Shown here: positions 56,301 to 64,000 of the stretch, piece by piece | Position numbering within the stretch: position 1 is the first letter of the stretch | Layout of the letters: each line of letters starts with the position of its first letter | NCBI RefSeq assembly: GCF_000801105.2 | Contig: NC_079514.1 | Coordinates: 13,060,293 to 13,124,292 of the forward strand | DNA length: 64,000 nucleotides | Direction of reading: 5' to 3' | Source of the DNA: Raphanus sativus | Lineage: Eukaryota; Streptophyta; Magnoliopsida; Brassicales; Brassicaceae | Made by a program: the position numbers and the translations under genes | Notes under the pieces: model-generated | What the model was told of the DNA's origin: nothing | The model's input: only the letters and a program-made list of their open reading frames with translations | The model's database searches: none

Positions 56301-56792
56301 AAAATCTTTAACCAAACGAACACGAATCATCAAACTCTGACCAAATCTCCATCTAGTTGTGTCTTTTATTTCTTTTCTTCTCTCCTTCCTTCAGTTCAAA
56401 GTGTCAACTTCAGTTCCTCCATACTTCTTCTCCATCTCCATCTCTCTGTCGCTCTCCTAAATTCCCATCTTCTCCGTGCAGATTTAATTTCTTTTTCTTT
56501 TTTTCCATTTATTACAGAGACCAAAACGATTTATAGTTTGTGTTCTTGTGAGGTTTGTTCTTTATTCTTCTGTGTCATCATCCTCTACTTAATTGAGAAT
56601 CTAAAAAAAGCATCTTTCCTCTTTCTTTCTGATCCGATTGTACAGTTATCATATTCCAATTCCAGTTTTTTTACTCAACCCTGTCATGTTTAGTCAATCA
56701 AAAACAACTTTGGTAACTCTCTCCTCTATCTAGTTAGGGTTTTTGTGTCAGAAACATATAAATCAGTGGTTCTTGTGTCTGGAGAAAGAAGA
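53357..56792. other. Intergenic and upstream region of ATN1
   Basis: No gene is recognised. About 54430-54620 contains a GC-rich patch of repeated 'cccgc'/'accgcggg' words typical of transposon ends. About 54290-54315 has 'actagccttaaaagggcgag', possibly a damaged Helitron end. About 56100-56790 is pyrimidine-rich and is likely the promoter and 5' UTR of ATN1, including a possible leader intron. Confidence 0.45.
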
Positions 56793-58614
56793 ATGGGATC
56801 TGCAAGTGGGTTTTACTCAAACGAAGGTTTTGAATTGGATCCTAAATGGCTCGTTGATCCTCGTCATCTCTTTGTTGGTCCCAAGATCGGCGAAGGTGCT
56901 CATGCCAAAGTTTATGAGGGAAAGTACGCCCTTTGACTTCTAAAACTTTATGATCCACACAGTTAAAAGTGTAAACCTAAAAAAGTACAAAGATTGTCTC
57001 TTTTTTTTAATCCCTAATCATTGCTTACAACAGATAACTTTTCTCAGAACTCTGTTTCGGCTTTAGAACTCATTAACTGTTCTGGCTTATCCTTTGCATA
57101 TCTCGTCTGAGTTTATTGAGTTTAGTTAAAGAGGATCAAATATCTGTTTCTGATTTACAGTTTATGGTTCAATCAGTTATTTATTGGTTTAATTTTTCTA
57201 CTAGTGCATCTCTATTTCATATGTTTAAAGGTTATATTTGATTGAAAACTGTATCTTGTTTTGTGTTTAGGTATAGGAACCAAACAGTGGCGATTAAGAT
57301 AATAAAAAGAGGAGAGTCCCCTGAAGAGATTGCCAAAAGAGACAGCCGGTTTGCAAGAGAGATCGCTATGTTGTCTAAAGTCCAGCACAAAAACTTGGTC
57401 AAGGTCTCGCCCTTTTCTCTTATTCCTCTCTTCCTTTGTCTCTAAAACGAGTATCATCATCATCATCGATTTTATATTATATATTATATAGTTCATTGGA
57501 GCGTGCAAAGAACCAATGATGGTTATAGTCACCGAGCTTCTACTAGGCGGTACGTTGCGTAAATATCTAGTCAGCTTGCGGCCTAAACGTTTGGATATAC
57601 GTTTGGCTGTAGCGTTTGCGCTTGACATTGCTCGCGCGATGGAATGTTTGCATTCTCATGGAATCATTCACCGCGATCTCAAACCAGGTAATCAAACCGC
57701 ATCTTTGTAGAATCATATATATATATATATATATGGAAACAAAAACTAATAAATCTAATTGCGTTTGGTTTGCAGAGAATTTGATCTTATCCGAGGATCA
57801 TAAGACGGTAAAGCTCGCTGATTTCGGTTTAGCTAGAGAAGAATCATTAACAGAAATGATGACCGCAGAGACTGGCACATACCGTTGGATGGCCCCTGAG
57901 GTTACTAACTAACTATCTTACTACTGTTTGTGTTTTGTGTCTTAATAATTAGAAACCTCCATTGAATTGAATGTATGGAAACAGCTTTACAGTACGGTTA
58001 CGTTAAGACATGGAGAGAAGAAACATTATAACCATAAAGTAGATGCTTACAGCTTCGCCATCGTCTTGTGGGAACTCATTCTCAACAAGTTACCCTTCGA
58101 AGGCATGTCCAATCTACAAGCAGCCTATGCTGCTGCCTTCAAGGTATAAAATAAAACAGCTTTAGCTTTCAATCAATTTAAACCGATCATATAACCAACC
58201 ATCTGTTTGGTTCGGTTTGGTTCGGTTTAACAAGGATAAGAACTTGATTCAAGAACCTGAAACTAACTTTTTGTGTCTTTGCTATAGAACCTGAGGCCTA
58301 GTGCGGAGGATCTACCAGGGGAACTAGGGTTGATAGTGACATCATGCTGGAAAGAAGATCCTAACGAGCGGCCAAACTTCACTGAGATAATACAAATGCT
58401 CCTCCGTTACCTCTCCACTGTCTCTCCTCCGCAGATCGTTCCTCCTCCCGTGAGACGTGTTTTCTCGTCGGAGAACGTGGTTTTCTCACCGGATTCTCCT
58501 GGTACTTGTTCGCTGATGAATGTTAGAGACAAAGATGGTTCAGGACAGAACGTTCACGCTGCTGATACGTCAGAGAAGGAAACGAAAGGGAGCTTCTTCT
58601 TCTGCTGCTCATAG
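56793..58614 (+). CDS. ATN1: Raf-like protein kinase ATN1
   Basis: Six exons (56793-56923, 57271-57403, 57492-57687, 57776-57900, 57985-58143, 58288-58614) encode 356 residues, the length I recall for Arabidopsis ATN1 (At3g27560). The kinase domain fills most of the protein: glycine loop '[12 protein letters not shown]' (about 32), 'VAIKII' lysine (about 53), 'HRDLKPEN' (about 148-155, split by intron 3), 'ADFGLA' (about 166), 'GTYRWMAPE' (ending at 195) and the C-lobe '[12 protein letters not shown]'. The sequence type is the plant Raf-like MAPKKK-related group. The tail is short, polar and ends 'FFFCCS', a cysteine pair that could be lipid-modified (inference). The precise pathway of ATN1 is not well known. 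All catalytic residues are intact. The start at 56793 was chosen because it begins the family's 'MGSASGFY' N-terminus; an in-frame ATG 48 bases upstream is less likely. Intron 3 has an (AT)n run at about 57715-57734. Confidence 0.95.
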
Positions 58615-58881
58615 ATGACGATGATGATGGATAGTACTATAAAAAGATAAATCGGGTTGTAATTGTGTAAAGGAAACGAGAGGAAGTTGTATTTGTTATA
58701 TGGAATGATGAATAGCAATGAACTTTTAGATCACAGTAACGAGAAAAATAAAACTTATCGTTCGTGACTTCTTGTCCCACTCGAAGTGAAAATATTGAAC
58801 TCTGAACCTGTTTTGCTTGTTAGTGTATGTGTTCGTAAGGAGTCACTAAAAAGTCAAGAAAGTGTCAAAATAAAAAAGCTA

Positions 58882-58953
58882 CGCCGTTGCCGGGGATCGA
58901 ACCCGGGTCACCCGCGTGACAGGCGGGAATACTTACCACTATACTACAACGAC
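58882..58953 (-). tRNA. tRNA-Asp (GTC)
   Basis: 72 nt on the minus strand. The acceptor stem pairs GTCGTTG with CAACGGC; the last base before CCA is G. The D-arm contains TAGTGGTAAGT, the anticodon loop CTGTCAC has GTC (plus-strand 58918-58920), and the T-arm carries the conserved GGTTCGATCCC. No intron is present. It lies between ATN1 and the CRM-domain gene. Confidence 0.97.
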
Positions 58954-59081
58954 CTTGTTATTAGGATTCGAAACTATAAGTAAACGTATTATAAAAAGTA
59001 AAGGTTTAGGTTCGTGTTCCTCTTCTAAAACCCTCGAGGTCGGTCTCCTTCTGAAACTAGCTTCACTGACTAAGGGCCAAA

Positions 59082-61103
59082 ATGTTGACGACGAGGAGTC
59101 TGTCGAGACAGTGCTCGAGGACTTGTAAATGGTCTCTCTCGTCTCTCCTTCAATCCGATTCCTCCAGGTAAATCTCAGACTCCTAAAACCCTAATCCTCT
59201 TTACAGATTCGTGTGATTGATTGCCACCAAAGTTTTTAGCTTTCATCCCCAAATGATTGACCTTTCGCTATCATTTTTACGTAATCTATAAACCCATTTA
59301 CGGAGAAATCGTTTTGTTTATTGATTTTTTTGGATTTGGTTTTTTTTGAAGGAATCTTGTTTTGACATCGAGTCCGGTTACAAGCAATGTGATGATGCTT
59401 CAGCCTGGTAGCTATAACGAAGTCGATTCATGTTCATTGATGCGTCAAGTCTTCAAGGGATGGTCTCGAGCTATGTCTACGCAGAGAGGGAGGAGCATGA
59501 GGAGTAAAGTGGAGAGTAGGATGAGGAAAGAGTCTGGTAAGACGTTGAGAGAGATCAGGAGAGCTAAGAAGTTGAAGAAGAAGCTCATGACTGATGAAGA
59601 AAGACTCATCTACAACCTCAAAAGGGTATATATATACATCTTTATTTTTGTTCAAAGTTTGAAACTTTATGTTTGATTTTGCTTACTATGAGAGTAGGTT
59701 GAGTTAGAACTTAGTAGTAGTGTGGTTCTTGTAGGCGAAGAAGAAAGTTGCACTTCTATTGCAAAAGCTCAAGAAGTACGATCTCCCCGAGCTGCCATCA
59801 CCGGTTCATGATCCTGAGCTTTTCACACCGGAACAGACTCAAGCGTTCAAGAAAATCGGTTTCAAGAACAAGAACTACGTCCCTGTTGGTGTTCGTGGAG
59901 TCTTTGGAGGAGTGGTTCAGAACATGCATATGCACTGGAAGTTTCATGAGACGGTGCAGGTTTGCTGCGATAACTTTCCAAAGGAAAAGATCAAAGAGAT
60001 GGCCACCATGATAGCTAGGCTTAGCGGCGGGGTTGTCATTAATATACATAACGTGAAGACTATTATTATGTTCCGTGGTAGAAACTACAGGCAGCCCAAG
60101 AACTTGATCCCTGTCAACACCCTCACTAAACGAAAGGTAAAGCTGTATGAATCATTGTATTGTGGCCTTCTCTATTAGTTATTTTGTAGTGGTATGGTAT
60201 GAACAAGTATCTATGATTTTGCAGGCTTTGTTTAAAGCGAGATTTGAGCAAGCACTTGAATCTCAGAAGCTGAACATCAAGAAAACAGAACAGCAGCTAA
60301 GGAGGATGGGTGTTAACCCGGAAGATCCGGTTGCAATGGCTAGCATCCAGAGGGTGGCGTCAACGTTCTTCAATGCTATAGATAAGAAAGAAGGAAGTCC
60401 GTATGTCTTTCACGGAGATAAACGATCAGAGCGAGGGACTGGTGTGGTGAATACAGGAGAAACAGAACCGGGTGATGAAGATAGTGACCAGGAGGAGCTA
60501 GACAGATTCATAGCTGAGATAGAAGAGGCAGCAGACAAGGAGTGGGAGGAAGAGGAAGCTGCGGAGCAAGAGGAAAGCGGTAGAATAAGGTATTGGAACC
60601 GAGAGGAGTTTGCAGGAAGAAGCAGAGGGCCTGAAATGCGTAGTAGCTATGGAGACTCGAGTCATGGCTTTAGAAGAAATGAGAGGGATACACGTAGCCA
60701 GAGGAGATCCAACGATAGTGATGATGATGACAGTGATCAGTTGGATTCTGAGGATGATGATGATGAAATCCCAAAGAGATTTGATAGGCCAAGATCAAAT
60801 ACAAGAAGGCAGGGACAGGATTTTGTGAGAAGAAGAAGCCATGATCCTCGACCACGTGTGAAGAGTGATGAAGATGTGCTGAGTGATCTTGATAACACAA
60901 TGTGGGATTCAGGAGAAGAAGAAGAAGATGCACCACCTGCTAATTATATTTCGAGCAGCGACGAGGAGGACGAAGATGAAAACAGGACAGTATCCGCATC
61001 TAAACAGCCAAGATTCAGTAACAACAATAGTTCAAGAGATGGTATCAACAGTTCGAAGACCAAGAGTGGAAAACAAAGGGATGAGGACTGGGATAGTGAT
61101 TAA
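59082..61103 (+). CDS. CFM9: CRM-domain RNA-binding protein, mitochondrial CFM9-like
   Basis: Four exons (59082-59167, 59352-59625, 59735-60136, 60225-61103) encode 546 residues with frame kept through every GT/AG junction. The first 28 residues are rich in Ser, Arg and Leu with few acids ('MLTTRSLSRQCSRTCKW'), as in organelle transit peptides. The CRS1/YhbY (CRM) domain spans about residues 112-222. It has the GxxG-type loop 'GVRGVFGG' (about 172), 'HMHWKFHETVQV' and a 'GGVVINIHNVKTIIMFRGRNY' end. The C-terminal half is low-complexity, alternating acidic and Arg/Ser-rich stretches. It is a single-CRM (subfamily 4 type) protein; the Arabidopsis counterpart by type and neighbourhood is At3g27550, reported as CFM9, a mitochondrial group II intron splicing factor. 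The short first exon starting at 59082 was chosen because it supplies the transit peptide and joins in frame; a shorter protein starting in exon 2 is possible. Confidence 0.9.
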
Positions 61104-62147
61104 AAATGAAGAACACAAGTCCTTGGTTTGTGATGTTAAACTCTGGTCTGAATATTGAGAGCTGATAGGTTATATTGTTAGCTTTGTTTTGTGATAATTC
61201 AGTGGATGACAAAGCTGTGGTCACTGCTCTTGAATAATTTCAGGTTCTGCTTTTGCAGTTTGCAAGTTATGATGATCTGTACTTACAGCCAAAGCTCTTG
61301 GACTTTCTTATGTTTGTTTTTTTCTTCTTTTGATTGCGTTACGAGGTTGTAAAAGTAGACATTTGAGATTGGCTTTATCACACTATACGTATTCCACAAG
61401 GTAACCTCCTCTTCAAAGTCAAAAGGGAATCTGTTCAAAGCAGTTTCATAAATAACAGACACATGGTGGTGGATGACTACAAGATTCTTTCTTAAGATAA
61501 AAACATTTTTTTTTTAGTTTTAAACTTGAAAGCAAAGGCTTCCTTTCTGCTTATTTGATTCATTTCTAAGTTGGCATTCAAGTAATCAAACAGCATCTTC
61601 TCTGTATTGCTTTACCCTTAAAGAAAGATAAGGCCAGAACAATCCAGAATCTGACGACACAATACACACAGATTAAACTGGAAAAGAACAGAACTTTTTG
61701 CAGACAAGACATGGAAGCAAACAAGACCTTGATAGATAGAGATAGATGGAAAATGAATAAGAATGAATAATTACTGATATAACCAGAACAATGAACCGAA
61801 GAGAATGATAATATATAAACAAATGGATCCTGAAAACATCTATACTACTAAATCAGCCAACATTTTTTCCCCCAATTGTTGAAAAAACCTGGGAAGTGTT
61901 GTGCAGCTCTAACTCAAAGTAAGCTCTCTCTTTTTTTTCACACAAACCCTCTTGTAGTATCAAAAGAAACTGATGAAAAAAATCTTCAGAACTCAACCAA
62001 CTGAATCCAGCATTTGTGTTATATGCAATCATGACGTTTTTTCTTTCTTTAACTTCTCTTCTTTGGGTCAAAAGACTGTACGCCTTAAGAGTGATCAATA
62101 AATGCCCTCCGAAGCTTTGACTAAGACTAAGACAAGAAGAACACTTT
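61104..62147. other. Convergent 3' ends, intergenic
   Basis: 3' UTRs of the CRM-domain gene (plus) and the GT17 gene (minus) meet here. No other gene is seen. Confidence 0.6.
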
Positions 62148-63755
62148 TCACCCTGTCTGTCTTTCTCTTACGCAGTTACCAGGTAACAAGTACTTGTACT
62201 TCTCAGCGTTATCCAGCAGGTAAGAAGGCAGATGAACAGCCGAATAAGAGCGAGGCACAGGTCCCATTTTCCCAATCATCTCCCTGAAAGTGTACTCCTC
62301 AGGCAACATATCAAACAAGTCCGTCCCTTTGCATATAACATCCTGAATCCTAACAGGATTCAGGTAATGAGAGAACCTGACCCGGTCGGAGTGACTGTAA
62401 GCCTTCATCTTGAACACGAAATCGCTAACGTAACGGAAACAGAAGCTGCAGTGCCACCCCGAGTCAGACAGCAACACATCCCCCTGTCGAAAATGCGCGT
62501 ACCGAGTCTTCCCGGGACTGTAACGGTGCACGGAAGCTCTCCAGCTCTTGCTGTCGACGTAGTACTCGAAAGAGTAGAGGTAGTTCTTGAGCTGCAGGTG
62601 GAGGACAGGAGGGATGTCATCACACCATCTCAGGAGGTTGATGGTGTGAGCGCTTGGGATCTCATCGACATCAGACATGATCAAAAGATCGTCCTCCTCA
62701 ATGCCGGCGATTCTAAGAAGCTGGTCCAAGGCCATACGCTGAAAGGCCTCTTCGACGAATGGATTCTCTCCTTTTCTAAACCGTCCTCCTATGTTCCCGT
62801 ACGTCAGCCTCGGCTCCACGAAGGAGAACTCGTCCTTGTTGTTTTTGAACACGAACGGTTTAGGCAAACCGGTGAAGGTGGAGTTGGACTCGAGGAGGAC
62901 GAACTGAGTCACGTAAGGGTAGAGCTCTTTCCAGCGGACGGTCAAGAGGTCTTTCTCGTTGCTGAAGAGGACGGCGTCGTAGACGCGGCGCGGGGAGTCT
63001 CTGACTCGCCAGCCGTGGAGGCGGCAGAGAGAGGAGATGGTGGCGTTCTCGGTGTGGTAGTGGGGGATGGTGTGGAAAGGTTTTGGTGGGGATTCCCAGA
63101 GGGGTCTGAAGAAGTAGGTGAGCTTCTGGCCGTGGAGGTAGATGGCGAAGATGGCGAAGGGGATGAGGATGAAGAGGCAGAGGAGTGTTCTGACGTCGAA
63201 GCCTCGGAGGACGCATTTGAGGCGTGAGATTGTTGCTCCTGCTTTTGATCCCTGCTGCGTTACAAAAACACAAAATGAAACGGTTCATACCGTGAAACCA
63301 AACATAATACAACAATAGCAGAACAATGAAACTCAAGAAAGATCAATTTTTTTTTTTTTTGAATATCATAAATCAAATATCTTTTCAAGCAACAGAAACA
63401 ATCTGGGAATTTAAAAATAATTTTCATATATATATATATATATATGAAGAGATTTCATTACATAATCAAAGAATCAAGTTTCAACCTTTCCGAGAAAACT
63501 TGAAAAATTAAAAATAAATGAATTTAAAGCCCAGAATAAAAGGGGCTCTCTTTCGCGATTAAATTCTTCCGACATAATTACAAGACCAGAAGAAAGATGT
63601 CGGAAACGAATTCTACAGAAGTCGATAGATAAAACATTTTAAGGAAAAAGGGAGTAATTTTCGAGTGTGTAAGGAAAAATAGAAAAACAAACCTGTCCAC
63701 AAACATCGTCGCAGATATCATCGGTCTTCTTCGAATTGTAATAACCATCGGACAT
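62148..63755 (-). CDS. Glycosyltransferase family 17 protein (beta-1,4-GlcNAc-transferase-like)
   Basis: Two exons, 63755-63693 and 63251-62148, encode 388 residues. Exon 1 gives the short cytosolic tail '[20 protein letters not shown]'. Exon 2 starts with a basic stretch and one membrane segment ('[17 protein letters not shown]', about residues 42-58), so the protein is a type II Golgi membrane protein. The lumenal domain carries '[17 protein letters not shown]', '[12 protein letters not shown]' and the DxD-type motif 'MSDVDEIPS' (about 207), which is conserved in GT17, the family of animal GnT-III. Plants lack bisected N-glycans as a rule, so the acceptor of the plant enzyme is uncertain. 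It corresponds by type and position to Arabidopsis At3g27540. The acceptor site is a tandem CAGCAG (63252-63257), so one extra glutamine may be included by alternative splicing. Confidence 0.93.
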
Positions 63756-64000
63756 GATTTTGACTGCGGAGAGAACAACAGATAGGGAGAGAGAGGGGAT
63801 TCGTCTAAATGTTCTTCACGCCGCGAAATCGATTTAATCCCCCAAATTAAATACACACAAAAGAAGAAAAGGAGGAGGAAAATAAATCGACAGGAAAAGG
63901 AAAACCTACTTTTATTTTCCAATCTAAAAAAGAAAATAGAAAATAGGAGAGCCTTTTAAGGAGTTGGAATCTCTGTAATCCAAAGAGACAAGAGGCGCAA
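63756..64000 (-). promoter_or_regulatory. 5' UTR and promoter-proximal region of the GT17 gene
   Basis: Sequence upstream of the GT17 start codon on the minus strand. It is rich in TC on that strand (about 63770-63800 'ctctctccctatctg' in reverse), as in many plant leaders. The transcription start is not evident. Confidence 0.4.

Noticed and set aside
58786..58983. Open frame over the tRNA-Asp gene
   Set aside because: It reads through a tRNA gene on the opposite strand; the tRNA fully explains the sequence.
62232..63227. Long plus-strand open frame of 331 codons opposite the GT17 gene
   Set aside because: It is the antisense shadow of the GC-rich GT17 exon, with a low-complexity Val/Glu/Gly-rich translation and no recognisable domain.
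1..64000. CRISPR arrays, bacterial operons, phage or viral genes
   Set aside because: None are present; the window is plant nuclear DNA with spliced genes and plant transposons.

Overview
This is a piece of a plant nuclear genome, almost certainly a Brassicaceae of the Brassica/Raphanus type. The genes have introns, the intergenic DNA is very AT-rich and packed with nested transposons, there is a nuclear tRNA-Asp gene, and five genes on the right half follow, in order, the Arabidopsis thaliana block that I recall as At3g27580 to At3g27540 (D6PKL3, sucrase/ferredoxin-like, ATN1, CRM-domain protein, GT17 glycosyltransferase). No prokaryotic features such as operons or CRISPR arrays are present.

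Left third (1-14 kb): mobile-element debris. Helitron remnants (a helicase fragment near 2.0-2.4 kb and 3'-terminal hairpins at 1.55 and 12.1 kb), a 1.34-kb direct duplication (5.47-6.81 and 12.56-13.89 kb), a truncated MATH/coiled-coil gene (6.96-8.10 kb) with a hAT-type MITE in its intron, a possible Mutator-like element carrying a TGTACA-rich tandem repeat (8.1-10.1 kb), and a 1.69-kb CACTA element (10.4-12.1 kb). One Helitron (12.1-14.1 kb) has both ends.

14-20 kb: an intact single-exon F-box/kelch gene, a second truncated F-box/kelch copy, an intact CYP96A-type P450 on the minus strand, then a 795-bp foldback element with telomere-like arms. 20.6-25.8 kb: a Ty1/copia retrotransposon with 331-bp LTRs, PBS, PPT and target-site duplication but a broken polyprotein; its leader holds an LTR-like block from a TRIM-type element. 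It sits next to a decayed DUF4283/zinc-knuckle gene. A DC1-domain relic follows at 27 kb.

28-39 kb: a 2.19-kb CACTA-type element that has captured pieces of an arabinose-5-phosphate isomerase (KdsD/SETH3-like) gene and of an eIF4A-III gene, a truncated TraB-family pseudogene (33.4-34.6 kb), and intergenic DNA with a degenerate inverted-repeat element.

39-64 kb: the conserved gene block, interrupted by a hAT-like element (42.2-43.0 kb), a second foldback element (43.3-44.0 kb), a Helitron end (46.7 kb), a TRIM with three LTRs (49.1-49.8 kb), an RPS25 pseudogene joined tail-to-tail with an unrelated coding fragment (50.3-51.1 kb) and a probable Helitron (52.0-53.4 kb). The intact genes have unrelated jobs: auxin-transport-linked AGC kinase, Raf-like kinase, organelle RNA splicing, glycosylation. 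They are neighbours by ancestry rather than by pathway.

Exon limits were read by eye from reading frame, GT/AG sites and remembered family sequence; family names rest on motif recognition, with no database search.
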